Shown piece after piece: positions 53,405-62,058 of a stretch of DNA of 64,000 nt. The stretch is from UBA11222 sp049323435. Lineage in GTDB: Bacteria > Pseudomonadota > Alphaproteobacteria > UBA11222. The stretch is taken from contig JBMOMX010000008.1 in the NCBI GenBank assembly GCA_049323435.1, positions 124,001 through 188,000 of the forward strand, written 5' to 3'. The notes below the pieces were generated by a model. It ran no database searches, was not told the DNA's origin, and was given only the letters and a program-made list of their open reading frames with translations. The position numbers were made by a program, and so were the translations under genes. Positions within the stretch are counted from its first letter, which is position 1, and each line of letters starts with the position of its first letter.

Positions 53405-53784
53405 TCATGACGGCGCGCCGGGCCTGGCGGCCTGTGCTGTGGCGCCATTGCGTGCTTCGAGTTTTGCCAGCGCATCAAGCGCCTTCTGGTGTTTGGGCTT
53501 TACGGCCAGAACCTGGCGGCAGGCGCGATTTCCAGGAACCGGGTGCTACCCGTCAGCGCGCCATCGGACAGGCGCCTTACCGCAAAAGCAATGTGCGCGC
53601 CGCTTTCGTGAGAACTGAGGCCGGCGTCAAACCAGCCGTCAAACCCGGCCCCGCTGCCATCCAGCGGCATATAGGCCCATAAATCCGGGTCGCTGGCCGC
53701 AGCCCGCAAGCCCTCCCGGTGCGCCTCGGCCAGCGGCTCCAGGCGGACGAAACGGCCGGTTAAATTTTGTGCGGTAAGTTGCAT
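53405..53784 (-). pseudogene. fused remnants: GNAT acetyltransferase N-terminus joined to a TPR-like C-terminus
   Basis: From ATG 53784 the frame encodes a typical RimL-type acetyltransferase start (LTGRFVRLEPLAEAHREGLRAAA, then AFAVRRLSDGALTGSTRFLEIAP) but loses it at the point where AHRRxEIGWTW would follow, and stops at 53500, half of normal length. In a different frame the DNA from about 53528 to a TGA at 53405 encodes ACRQVLAVKPKHQKALDALAKLEARNG, which looks like the last repeat of a TPR protein. The junction near 53520-53530 is best explained by a deletion that joined two genes. Confidence 0.65.
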
Positions 53785-53811
53785 TTGCGGTGTATTAGAT
53801 TGTGCCTGTGA

Positions 53812-53832
53812 GGGGGTCAAGCCTTGTCCCCC
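53812..53832 (+). promoter_or_regulatory. hairpin in the rpiA leader
   Basis: GGGGG (53812-53816) and CCCCC (53828-53832) with inner CAAG/CTTG complementarity form a hairpin 20 bp before the rpiA start. No T-run follows. Its function is unknown. Confidence 0.35.
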
Positions 53833-53852
53833 GTCTTGAAGAAAGCGAAGCA

Positions 53853-54575
53853 ATGTCCGTGGAAGATCATAAGCGCGCCGCCGCGTTGAAGGCCCTGGAA
53901 TATGTCTCTGACGGGATGAAGGTTGGTCTTGGCACCGGCTCGACCGCCGATCATTTTATCCGCGCGCTGGGCGAGGCGGTGGAAAACGGCCTGAGGGTGA
54001 TCGGCGTATCCACCTCTGTGCGCACCGAGGCGCTGGCGCGCGAATGCGGCATTCCGCTGGTGGATATTGACGCGGCGGGGCAGCTTGATCTGACGGTCGA
54101 TGGCGCGGACGAGATTGATCCGGAGCTGCGCCTGATCAAAGGCGGCGGGGGCGCCCTGCTGCGCGAAAAAATCGTCGCCAGCGGATCAAACCGCGTGCTG
54201 ATCATTGCCGATGAAAGCAAGATGGTTCCCCGGCTTGGTGCGTTTGCGCTGCCGGTGGAAATCAGCCCGTTTGCGTGGAAAACCACATCACGGCGCATCC
54301 GCGACAGTCTGGCGCGCTTTGATGTCGGCAATGTGGCCGTCGCCCTGCGCCGCCATAAGAACATGGCGTCTTTCATGACGGATGGCGGCCATTATATTCT
54401 GGATTGCGAACTGAAAAGCATTGGCGATCCGGAAGGTCTGGCCGCATTTCTGGATTCACTTCCCGGCGTGATGGAGCATGGCCTGTTTATCGGCCTGGCC
54501 AGCGGCGCAATCATTGGCGGCGCATCGGGTGTACGCATTGTGCGCCCCGAGGGCAGCCTGCTTCCGGTAATTTAG
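53853..54575 (+). CDS. rpiA: ribose-5-phosphate isomerase A
   Basis: RpiA interconverts ribose-5-phosphate and ribulose-5-phosphate in the pentose phosphate pathway. The 240-residue protein shows VGLGTGSTADHFI (phosphate loop), STSVRTEALA, the active-site DLTVDGADEIDP, LIKGGGGALLREKIVA (catalytic Lys/Glu region) and the late ADxxIxG-type GLASGAIIGG. ATG 53853 begins the conserved N-terminus, and the frame's earlier start at 53802 runs through a hairpin and is rejected. gor follows 12 bp downstream, so the two are probably co-transcribed, linking NADPH-generating sugar flux with glutathione reduction. Confidence 0.96.
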   Translation: MSVEDHKRAAALKALEYVSDGMKVGLGTGSTADHFIRALGEAVENGLRVIGVSTSVRTEALARECGIPLVDIDAAGQLDLTVDGADEIDPELRLIKGGGGALLREKIVASGSNRVLIIADESKMVPRLGAFALPVEISPFAWKTTSRRIRDSLARFDVGNVAVALRRHKNMASFMTDGGHYILDCELKSIGDPEGLAAFLDSLPGVMEHGLFIGLASGAIIGGASGVRIVRPEGSLLPVI

Positions 54576-54587
54576 GGGAACCATGCA

Positions 54588-55967
54588 ATGCCAAAATATG
54601 ATTTTGATCTGTTTGTCATTGGCGGCGGATCGGGGGGCGTGCGCGCGGGCCGCATGGCGGCCGGCCGGGGCGTCCGTGTGGGCATTGCCGAGGAATATCG
54701 TTATGGCGGCACCTGTGTCATCCGGGGCTGCGTGCCGAAAAAGCTGTTCGTATATGCCAGCCATTTCAGCGAGGAATTTGAAGATGCCGCCGGGTTTGGC
54801 TGGCATGTCGGGGCGCGCCGCTTTGACTGGCCAACGCTCATCGCCAACAAGGACAAGGAAATTGCGCGGCTCAGCGCGCTTTATGAACGCGGATTGTCCA
54901 ATGCCGGGGCGGAAATTATTCATTCGCGCGCGGAACTGCGTGATCCGCACACGGTTCATCTGCTTACTGAAAATCGCACCGTTACGGCGGATAAAATTCT
55001 GATTGCCACGGGCGGGTGGCCCTCTTTGCCGGAAATTCCCGGTATCGCCCACGCCATCAGCTCGAATGAAGCATTTCATCTGGCCCAATTGCCGCGCCGT
55101 GTGATGGTGGTGGGGGGCGGTTATATTGCTGTGGAATTTGCCGGCATCTTTCATGGGCTGGGCGTGGAGACGAAACTGCTCTATCGCGGGGCGGAACTTC
55201 TGCGCGGGTTTGATATGGATATCCGCACCATGCTGCGCCGGGAAATGGCCAAAAAAGGGCTGGATGTGCGTGTGAACGCCAATCCTGCAAAAATCGAAAA
55301 ACGCGAAGGCGTTCTGTTCGTGACGCTTGAAGATGGCGCGGTGATTGAAACGGATTGCGTTATGTGCGCCACCGGCCGCATACCGAATATTGCCGGTCTG
55401 GGACTGGAGGCTGCGGGCGTTAGCGTGAATGCGCGGGGCGCTATTGCCGTTGACGCCTGGTCGCACACCAATGTTGAAAATATCTGGGCGCTGGGCGATG
55501 TGACCGACCGTGTGAACCTGACACCCGTCGCCATTCATGAGGCGATGTGTTTTGTCTCGACAGTGTTTGGCGGCAGGCCGCTGCCGGTTGATCATGAACT
55601 GATCCCGACCGCCGTGTTCAGCCAGCCCGGTATCGGCACGTGTGGATTGACGGAAGAAGCGGCGCGCCAGCGCTACAAAAATATTGATATTTACAAGGCC
55701 GATTTCCGTCCGATGAAACATACTTTATCGGGCCGTGACGAACGCATGCTGATGAAACTGATTGTCGATGCCGATAGCGGCAAGGTGGTGGGCTGCCATA
55801 TTCTGGGGGCCGATGCGGGCGAAATCATCCAAAGCCTTGGTGTCGCCATCAAGATGGGCGCCACCAAGGCGGATTTCGACGCCACCATGGCGGTGCACCC
55901 CACGGCAGCGGAAGAATTTGTCACCATGCGCGAAAAATGGACGCCCCCGGCGCAAGTTGCGGAATAG
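54588..55967 (+). CDS. gor: glutathione-disulfide reductase
   Basis: This 459-residue flavoprotein disulfide reductase regenerates GSH with NADPH. FAD is bound through VIGGGSGGVRAGRMAA (residue 10 onward), the redox-active pair is in GGTCVIRGCVPKK (C43 and C48), NADPH is bound through VVGGGYIAVEFAGIFHGLG followed by the arginine-bearing segment, and the FAD-phosphate aspartate is in IWALGDVTDR. The catalytic His-Glu pair is in MAVHPTAAEEFV near the C-terminus. The CVIRGC spacing and NADPH site favour glutathione reductase over lipoamide dehydrogenase. Confidence 0.95.
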   Translation: MPKYDFDLFVIGGGSGGVRAGRMAAGRGVRVGIAEEYRYGGTCVIRGCVPKKLFVYASHFSEEFEDAAGFGWHVGARRFDWPTLIANKDKEIARLSALYERGLSNAGAEIIHSRAELRDPHTVHLLTENRTVTADKILIATGGWPSLPEIPGIAHAISSNEAFHLAQLPRRVMVVGGGYIAVEFAGIFHGLGVETKLLYRGAELLRGFDMDIRTMLRREMAKKGLDVRVNANPAKIEKREGVLFVTLEDGAVIETDCVMCATGRIPNIAGLGLEAAGVSVNARGAIAVDAWSHTNVENIWALGDVTDRVNLTPVAIHEAMCFVSTVFGGRPLPVDHELIPTAVFSQPGIGTCGLTEEAARQRYKNIDIYKADFRPMKHTLSGRDERMLMKLIVDADSGKVVGCHILGADAGEIIQSLGVAIKMGATKADFDATMAVHPTAAEEFVTMREKWTPPAQVAE

Positions 55968-55973
55968 AACGGA

Positions 55974-56951
55974 CTATCCCGTTTTTTTCTTGCGCGCGAA
56001 ATACAGTTCCGCCATCAGGCCGAACAGTTGCAGCACATTGGGTGGCGTTTCATCGCCGGAAAATTCGCGGTACAGCGATGCGACATTGACCACAATGCGT
56101 TCGGCATCGCCCCAACTGGCGTAATCGCCCAGCGCAATATCATGCGCTGCGTCAATGGCGCTAAGGCCCGCATCAAAGCGCTGCCGCGCCTCATCACGAA
56201 TATATTTCAGATAGGATTTAACGGCGCGCACGCCATTTTTGTCCGTGATCGGACCATGTCCCGGCACAATGACATCCACATCCATCGCCAGCATCCGGTC
56301 ACATGCCGCGATCCAGTTGCCCACTGGCCCTTCCCACATGATCGGCGTGCCATCAATGAACAGAATATCACCGGTAAACAGCAATTTATCGGCAGGCACA
56401 TAAACCAGCGTGTCTCCTGCCGTGTGCGCGGGTCCGACATTGATCAGCTCGACCCGCTTGTCGCCAACCTGCACCGCCAGTTCGGATTCGAAGGTGCGCG
56501 TCGGCAGCGTCAGATGAATGCCTGCAAATTTGAACGGCGCGAACACCTCAGCGAAAAATTTCCCCGGTAGTCCCATGGCGGCGGCATTGGCCTGCATCGC
56601 GGCCAGGCGGGCGGGCGGATCGGCCGCCATCTGTTCGGCGCAGGCGCGGGTGGCGATAATCTCGGCCCCTTCCACGCATTCATTGCCGTTATAATGATCG
56701 CCATTGGCGTGCGTGTTGACCAGTGTGCGGATAGTGGCCGCCGCCGGTTCGGCCCGGCGCATGGCGCCCAGCATGGCGTGTGTCAAAGGCACATCGAACA
56801 AAGTGTCCACTAAAAGCGACTGTCCGCTGTCGCAAATCAGCCCGGCATTGCTCCAGCCCCAGGAGCCATCCGGCTGCAACCACGCATAGGCGCCATTGCC
56901 CAGTTCATGCAGGCCTCTTGTGTAAGAAAATTTTCCAAGCCCTAAGGTCAT
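55974..56951 (-). CDS. MBL-fold metallo-hydrolase with atypical HxNxDH motif
   Basis: This 325-residue metallo-beta-lactamase-fold protein, probably soluble, is of unknown substrate. Metal-ligand elements: NTHANGDHYNG (standard HxHxDH has its second His replaced by Asn), GPAHTAGDTLVY, FTGDILFIDG, and GHGPITDK. Apart from the replaced residue, ligands of both metal sites are present, so the enzyme may hold one metal or use Asn as a weak ligand. It converges on gor with 6 bp between the stop codons and is divergent from the VOC gene. Confidence 0.82.
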   Translation of the reverse strand: MTLGLGKFSYTRGLHELGNGAYAWLQPDGSWGWSNAGLICDSGQSLLVDTLFDVPLTHAMLGAMRRAEPAAATIRTLVNTHANGDHYNGNECVEGAEIIATRACAEQMAADPPARLAAMQANAAAMGLPGKFFAEVFAPFKFAGIHLTLPTRTFESELAVQVGDKRVELINVGPAHTAGDTLVYVPADKLLFTGDILFIDGTPIMWEGPVGNWIAACDRMLAMDVDVIVPGHGPITDKNGVRAVKSYLKYIRDEARQRFDAGLSAIDAAHDIALGDYASWGDAERIVVNVASLYREFSGDETPPNVLQLFGLMAELYFARKKKTG

Positions 56952-57038
56952 GCGCGCCTCCTTTTTATTTATTTTGGTCTGGCGCAGCGCAAGAAGCCAG
57001 CATTACTATAGGCGAACCCTGAGCTGCTGGAGGAAATC

Positions 57039-57611
57039 ATGGCCGTAACCGAGAAAGCCCGGAAAGTAGATGAGGATTCAAAACCCGTTGCGCCACGCCT
57101 GTTTGCCCATGCGGTGTTCGCAACGCCGAATTATGCGGCGATGATCGAATGGTATGGGACGGTTCTGGACGCCCGCGTGGTGGCTGGCGGCCCGATGCTG
57201 AGCTTTATGAGCTATGATGAAGAGCATCACCGGCTGGCCTTTATCAACCAGCCCAAGCTGGAGCCGCGCAATGGTAAACAGGCGGGGCTGGACCATCTGG
57301 CCTACACGGTTCAGGATATTGGTACGCTGCTCAATACCTATGCGCGGCTGAAGAAAGCCGGGATTCTGCCGGTGTGGCCGGTCAATCATGGACTGACGAC
57401 ATCGCTGTATTATCAGGATCCCGATGGTAACCGGCTTGAATTGCAGGTCGAAAATTTTGATACGGCGGCGGAATTACAGGGCTGGTTCAAACGCCCGGAC
57501 TTTGCCTCCAATCCAGTGGGGGTGACGTTCGACCCCGAAGCACTGGTGGCTTTGTATGAATCCGGCGCGCCGCGATCCGAGCTGATCCGTATCGGCTGGC
57601 CGGATGCCTGA
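57039..57611 (+). CDS. VOC family (extradiol dioxygenase-like) protein
   Basis: This 190-residue vicinal-oxygen-chelate protein contains two beta-alpha-beta-beta-beta modules. The metal triad of extradiol dioxygenases is in place: H in LFAHAVFAT (about 24), H in AGLDHLAYTVQD (about 87), and E in DPDGNRLELQVENF (about 137). It is smaller than classical BphC, so it is a type of one-domain VOC enzyme. The substrate is unknown. There is a good GGAGGAA ribosome site. It lies upstream of, and opposite to, the tRNA-Cys gene. Confidence 0.85.
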   Translation: MAVTEKARKVDEDSKPVAPRLFAHAVFATPNYAAMIEWYGTVLDARVVAGGPMLSFMSYDEEHHRLAFINQPKLEPRNGKQAGLDHLAYTVQDIGTLLNTYARLKKAGILPVWPVNHGLTTSLYYQDPDGNRLELQVENFDTAAELQGWFKRPDFASNPVGVTFDPEALVALYESGAPRSELIRIGWPDA

Positions 57612-57625
57612 GGGCTGACGCATGC

Positions 57626-57699
57626 TGGAGGTGACGCCCGGAATCGAACCGGGATGGACGGATTTGCAATCCGCTGCGTAACCATTCCGCCACGTCACC
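57626..57699 (-). tRNA. tRNA-Cys (GCA)
   Basis: The 74-nt cloverleaf on the minus strand has acceptor arms GGTGACG and CGTCACC, anticodon stem-loop GGATTGCAAATCC with anticodon GCA (plus-strand 57665-57667), T-arm CCCGGTTCGATTCCGGG, and an encoded CCA end (57626-57628). It is in single copy between the VOC and PIMT genes. Confidence 0.95.
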
Positions 57700-57829
57700 T
57701 TTGCCTGCTGCGCAGCGATTGGCCTGCGCAAATGGGGTGGTAACATAGCATGGCGGCTGGCGCAAACATTGTCATCTGCCGGTAAGGCCGGTATAAGCGA
57801 AAGCTTGGAACGCCAATCCGGGGGTTAGC

Positions 57830-58486
57830 TTGATTAATTACACGACTGTCCGTCAGAATATGGTGGAAAACCAGCTTCGCCCTGCGGCCATACTGGATGC
57901 GCGCCTGCTGCAGGCCTTCCAGTCCGTGCCGCGTGAGATTTTCCTGCCCAAGGCGGCGGCTGCGCTGGCTTATAGCGAAACAGCCCAGCCCATCGGCGCC
58001 GGGCGTTTTATGCTGGCGCCGCTCTGTGCGGCCATTTTGTTGCAGACCGCGGAAATTACCGCCAATGACGTTGTGCTGGTGATCGGGGCAGGGGATGGCT
58101 ATATGGGGGCCATTGCTGCCCGCCTGGCCGGGACGGTGATTGGCGTGGAATGTGACGCGGCCCTTCTGGCCAGCGCCACAGCGCAGCTAAATGCCGCCGG
58201 GGTGGATAATATTGCGCTGCTCAGTGCAGAACTGCCTGCCGGTTGCCCCAAACAGGCGCCCTATGACGTGATCATTCTGAATGGCGCGACGCAGGTTTCG
58301 ATTGACCCGCTGCTGCGCCAATTGCGCCAGGGCGGCAGGCTGGTCTGCATAGAATATGAAAATGCGGTTGGCAGGGCGCGGATTTACCGGCGCGACGGGG
58401 ACAGCTTTGCCGGACGCACCGTGCGCGATTGTACCGCGCCGGTGCTTCCGGGCTTTGAACAGCTTCCCGCCTTCAGCTTTGGCTGA
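57830..58486 (+). CDS. protein-L-isoaspartate O-methyltransferase family protein
   Basis: This is a 218-residue SAM-dependent methyltransferase of the Pcm type, which repairs isoaspartyl residues. N-terminal family features are YTTVRQNMVENQLRPAAILD and FQSVPREIFLPKAA. The SAM loop reads VLVIGAGDGYMGAIAARLAG near residue 83. It is shorter than E. coli Pcm and like the alphaproteobacterial form, which may not act on isoaspartate. The start is TTG 57830 behind GGGGG: the next ATG (57860) would remove the conserved lead before MVENQLRP. Confidence 0.85.
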   Translation: MINYTTVRQNMVENQLRPAAILDARLLQAFQSVPREIFLPKAAAALAYSETAQPIGAGRFMLAPLCAAILLQTAEITANDVVLVIGAGDGYMGAIAARLAGTVIGVECDAALLASATAQLNAAGVDNIALLSAELPAGCPKQAPYDVIILNGATQVSIDPLLRQLRQGGRLVCIEYENAVGRARIYRRDGDSFAGRTVRDCTAPVLPGFEQLPAFSFG

Positions 58487-58510
58487 CGCGCGGCGCTAAA
58501 TTATCAGGGT

Positions 58511-59032
58511 CTAAATACCAAAGGCCTGTTCGATGCGGCTGAGCTGATCAACCACCGGATTGCGCGCCACCGGCATGTCGGCTTGGGCGAACATAAGCTG
58601 GTCCAGCCGGGCAACACGTTCATAAAGCCGCTTGCTGGCCTCCAGAAGATTGATCATCCGCAAAGGCAATAAGCCTGCGCCGCGCACCGGCCCGCCCAGG
58701 CAAACCTCCTTGGCGCCCAGGCGGAAGCCACGCGTTTCCAGATCTTCGGGCGTCATTTCGCCCTGACGGACTGCGCGCATCGCCAGCAGCCAGGCCGAAA
58801 CCTGCATCAGCCTTGTGGTCAGGCGCATGCTTTCACAGGCATAGACCATCCCCATCTGCTGCGATAATTGCTGCCGCTCAATGACCCCCTCCAGCTCCAG
58901 ATACTCGGCCGCTTCGCGCACCAGCTGCATGGACTGGTCATAAATTCTGAAAAACAGGTTTGAGGCGGCAAAAGAATCCGGATTGACTCCGCTCAGAGTT
59001 TTTTCCTGTGCATCGGGGGGTAAACTATCCAT
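58511..59032 (-). CDS. rcdA: RcdA family protein (DUF1465), ClpXP adaptor-like
   Basis: This 173-residue all-helical protein of the RcdA family is known from Caulobacter as a ClpXP adaptor that helps degrade CtrA and other cell-cycle factors. Conserved stretches: FFRIYDQSMQLVREAAEYLE, YACESMRLTTRLMQVSAWLLAMRAVRQGEM, and LEASKRLYERVARLDQLM. ATG 59032 lies behind AGAGGAAGGA, and the longer frame to 59113 is rejected. The last residues carry no obvious degron. Confidence 0.88.
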   Translation of the reverse strand: MDSLPPDAQEKTLSGVNPDSFAASNLFFRIYDQSMQLVREAAEYLELEGVIERQQLSQQMGMVYACESMRLTTRLMQVSAWLLAMRAVRQGEMTPEDLETRGFRLGAKEVCLGGPVRGAGLLPLRMINLLEASKRLYERVARLDQLMFAQADMPVARNPVVDQLSRIEQAFGI

Positions 59033-59667
59033 ATGCGTAAATCCTTCCTCTAGACTGATTAAAAGCCAACAGCGTTTGAATATGCGCACACTGTAGCAGT
59101 CCAAAGGGGCCATGTCGCCGGGCCAATGTCACACTTTTATCAAAAAAATCTGAAATTCATGGTTAACATCAACAAGTTAGAAATTTTTCAAAAAAATGGG
59201 CCGCTTGCGCGGCCCAAGTTTAACAGGGAGCCGTCCGACAGAGCGGAAACGTTGGGGAACGAATCCTTGTGACAGCTAGCGCTCAATCTAGTGATTAATG
59301 GTTAATAAAGTGTTTTGAACTGCGCTTTGAAAATAAAAACAAAAAAAAATTTTTCTATGCTGGGAAAGACAAAGACAAGATGCAGGCTTTATTTATTCAT
59401 GCGCTGCAAAATCAAGCCGGGCCAGTTTTTTTACTTGCCAAAAAACGCCTGCGGCAGCGGCGCGCTTTCCAGTAAGATATTGTTAATCTTGAATAAAATT
59501 TCATCCTCAAGACAAAAAATAAAGCATTTTCACCTATGATGGGCTTGTGCAGATGAAATGACCCTTGCGAATTATGTTGCGACGCACAATAATATGAGTC
59601 ACGCGGCATCATTGCTTCACACGCAGATTCACACGCGGCGCAGGCTCACGGCAGAAGGAATCAGCCC
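59033..59667. other. long intergenic region between rcdA and phaZ
   Basis: These 635 bp, AT-rich for this genome, contain no convincing ORF. The left part holds the rcdA promoter with several TTAA elements (59161-59180). A hairpin with T-run on the minus strand lies at 59190-59215, and the 100 bp to its right could encode a minus-strand RNA. TTAA-rich segments at 59294-59306 and 59484-59500 resemble CtrA half-sites but do not give a clean TTAA-N7-TTAA. Confidence 0.5.
59190..59215 (-). terminator. intrinsic terminator on the minus strand without a visible upstream gene
   Basis: Read on the minus strand, GGGCCGC-GCAA-GCGGCCC is followed by ATTTTTTT. It faces transcription coming from the right, where no protein gene exists for 450 bp. 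Confidence 0.7.
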
Positions 59668-60906
59668 TTGCTTTATCAAAATTTCGAAATGGCCCATGCC
59701 GCAGTCAGGCCGATGCGCGCCATGCTGCGGGCCAGCACCATGATCCTGCAAAATCCGGCCAATCCCCTGGCATATGCCCCGGTCACTCCGGGGATTATGG
59801 CCGCCTTCGAGGTCGCCGAACGCAGCACGCGGCGCTATGACAAGCCCCAATTTGGCCTGCACACGACTCTGGTTGCGGGGGAACCGGTGGCCGTGGAAGA
59901 ACGTATCCTGTTGCGCAAGCCATTTTGCCAGCTAAAGCATTTTTACCGCCACCTGCCAGATGCCGCGCGGCCTGCGGATCCGAAATTATTGATTGTGGCG
60001 CCTTTGTCGGGGCATTGGGCAACTTTATTGCGCGGCACCGTAGAAGCCATGCTGCCGGAACAGGATGTCTATATCACCGATTGGCGCGATGCGCGCACCG
60101 TGCCGGTCACTGAAGGGCGTTTTGATCTGGACGATTATATTGATTATGTCATTGAGTTTTTACGTTTGATTGGGCCCAACACGCATGTCATGGCGGTCTG
60201 CCAGCCCGGCGTGCCGGTGCTTATGGCTGCGGCCCTGATGGCGTCGGAAAACCATCCCTGCCAGCCTGCCAGCATGACCCTGATGGGCAGCCCGATCGAC
60301 AGCCGGATGAGCCCGACCGTGCCCAACAAACTGGCTATGGAGCGGCCATTATCCTGGTTTCAGCACAATCTTGTGACCCGGGTGCCGCTGCCGAATCGGG
60401 GCTTCATGCGCCAAGTTTATCCCGGATTTTTACAGCTCAGCGGCTTCATGCATATGAATTTGAACCGCCATCTGGATGCGCATCACAATTTTTTCGCTAA
60501 TCTGGTGCGGGGTGACGGGGATAGTGCGCAGGCGCATCGGGAGTTTTATGACGAATATCTCTCCGTCATGGATCTGACGGCGGAATTTTATCTTATGACG
60601 GTCCGTGAGGTGTTTCAAAAGCAGAGCCTTGCCCGCGGCGAGGCCAGCCATCGCGGCCGCCTGGTGCGTCCGGCAGATATTCGCAAGACCGCGCTGCTGA
60701 CCATAGAAGGCGAATTCGACGATATTTCCGGTATCGGGCAAACCCAGGCAGCCCACGATTTATGCGCGAATATCCCGGCGGACAGGAAAATGGATTATGT
60801 CCAGCCGGGTGTGGGCCATTACGGCGTTTTCAATGGCCGCCGCTGGAAGGCGGAAATCGCGCCGCGCATCCGGGAATTCATCCGTACGCATCCTGTTGCG
60901 GCGTGA
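59668..60906 (+). CDS. phaZ: intracellular polyhydroxyalkanoate depolymerase
   Basis: PhaZ of the intracellular type breaks down stored polyhydroxybutyrate. The 412-residue protein starts MLYQNFEMAHAAVRPMR, as in known members, and the nucleophile is a cysteine in AVCQPGVPVLMA (C178). Further elements are APLSGHWATLLRGTVE, the YITDWRDARTVP segment, an acidic residue in EGEFDDISG, and the histidine in GVGHYGVFNGRRW. No signal peptide is present. The start is TTG 59668 behind AAGGA. ATG 59689 is available but would cut the conserved N-terminus. Confidence 0.92.
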   Translation: MLYQNFEMAHAAVRPMRAMLRASTMILQNPANPLAYAPVTPGIMAAFEVAERSTRRYDKPQFGLHTTLVAGEPVAVEERILLRKPFCQLKHFYRHLPDAARPADPKLLIVAPLSGHWATLLRGTVEAMLPEQDVYITDWRDARTVPVTEGRFDLDDYIDYVIEFLRLIGPNTHVMAVCQPGVPVLMAAALMASENHPCQPASMTLMGSPIDSRMSPTVPNKLAMERPLSWFQHNLVTRVPLPNRGFMRQVYPGFLQLSGFMHMNLNRHLDAHHNFFANLVRGDGDSAQAHREFYDEYLSVMDLTAEFYLMTVREVFQKQSLARGEASHRGRLVRPADIRKTALLTIEGEFDDISGIGQTQAAHDLCANIPADRKMDYVQPGVGHYGVFNGRRWKAEIAPRIREFIRTHPVAA

Positions 60907-60998
60907 AATTCCGGCCGCCCGGCTGACGCCCAAAGCCGGGATGCTGCGCCAAGCGTCCACTTAACCATAAGAAATAACTATGTTTATTAACCTGGTTG

Positions 60999-61019
60999 CG
61001 ATTTGCCATTGGCAAATCG
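60999..61019 (+). terminator. palindromic hairpin after phaZ
   Basis: CGATTTGCCA and TGGCAAATCG are exact inverses around one base. ATTTTT follows nine bases on. It lies 93 bp past phaZ and could terminate it. The rest of 60907-61261 (355 bp) contains no gene that I can see. Confidence 0.5.
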
Positions 61020-61261
61020 GCGGGCAATTTTTATCTGTGAGTAAAGCTTAATAAATTTTGAATCGGGGTTCGTTTTATGTCACATTCGCCTGCGTCCCCG
61101 GATGCACAGCGCGAATCCTGTAACCGGAAAATTCTACTGCTTGATGGGGTCTGAGTACAACCTGGACGTGTGAGCTCTGTTGATCGGAAAATCATTGAGC
61201 GGATTTTGACTGGGTAATTTCACCCGGCCTGGTTCCGTTCTATCAGAAATGAAATATCATC

Positions 61262-61975
61262 ATGAGAAGGCCAGTTGAGAATTATATCGTCGAATTGAAC
61301 AGCGGCAGCGTTGATTTAACAATTTTACGTAACCCGCGCGCCCGCCGCATGACATTGCGTGTTGATCCAAAGCCCGGCGCAGCGACCCTGGTGGCGCCGC
61401 CCTTTCTGGATACCAGAACGGCCATGCGTTTCGTCCGCGAGAATGCGGACTGGCTTACCGAAAAACTTTCGCAGCAAAGCGTGCCGGTGCCATTTGTCCA
61501 TGGCGCTGAAATTCCTGTTCGCGGCAAAATCCACCGTATCGAAGGGCTGCGCACAATGCGCGGCGTCATTGAGCGGCGTAACCAGACAATATTTGTACCC
61601 GGCGGGCGCGATCATCTGGCGCGGCGGCTGACCGACTGGCTGAAAGAACAAGCGCGCGCAGAACTGACTGCGGCAGCGAAAGAACATGCAAAGGCGCTTG
61701 GCGGGTCGCTTGCGCGCATAACCGTGCGCGATCAGAAAAGCCGCTGGGGTTCCTGTTCGCCGGACGGAAATATATCCTTTTCCTGGCGTCTGATCATGGC
61801 GCCGCCGGTGATTCTGGATTATGTCGCGGCGCATGAAGCAGCGCATCTGGTGCAGATGAACCATAGCCAGGCTTTCTGGAAGCTGGTTGCCCGGCGTGTA
61901 AAAGATGTGGATGGCGCAACCCAGTGGTTACGCCTTAACGGGCCTGACCTGCACCGCTATGGCGCCACGCCTTAG
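61262..61975 (+). CDS. YgjP-like M48-type metallopeptidase (DUF45)
   Basis: This 237-residue protein is of the YgjP/WLM-like zinc metallopeptidase family. The N-terminal half has NPRARRMTLRVDPKPGAATLVAPP and a FV-REN-DWL segment. The C-terminal half holds VRDQKSRWGSCSPDGNISFSWRLIMAP and the zinc helix DYVAAHEAAHLVQMNHSQAFW (HEAAH at 191-195). YgjP of E. coli has been described as a UTP diphosphatase, so peptidase activity is not assured. It stands alone between intergenic regions. Confidence 0.9.
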   Translation: MRRPVENYIVELNSGSVDLTILRNPRARRMTLRVDPKPGAATLVAPPFLDTRTAMRFVRENADWLTEKLSQQSVPVPFVHGAEIPVRGKIHRIEGLRTMRGVIERRNQTIFVPGGRDHLARRLTDWLKEQARAELTAAAKEHAKALGGSLARITVRDQKSRWGSCSPDGNISFSWRLIMAPPVILDYVAAHEAAHLVQMNHSQAFWKLVARRVKDVDGATQWLRLNGPDLHRYGATP

Positions 61976-62058
61976 ACTGGTGGATTTCAGCCTGGACCGG
62001 CTTGCGCCCGGTCATTGCCCGTCCTGGCTGGCAATGACCGCAGACTATCATGCATCCG

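Noticed and set aside
54456..55721. 421-codon open frame on the minus strand across rpiA and gor
   Set aside because: Antisense shadow of two enzymes with intact active sites. Its composition is that of a complementary frame.
57474..57765. Minus-strand ORFs through the tRNA-Cys gene (with AEWLRSGLQIRPSRFDSG)
   Set aside because: This peptide is the well-known false translation of tRNA sequence. No ribosome site or conserved protein is present.
59161..59310. CtrA binding sites between rcdA and phaZ
   Set aside because: Several TTAA half-sites occur, but no pair has the 7-base spacing of the full CtrA box, and the region is AT-rich enough to produce them by chance.
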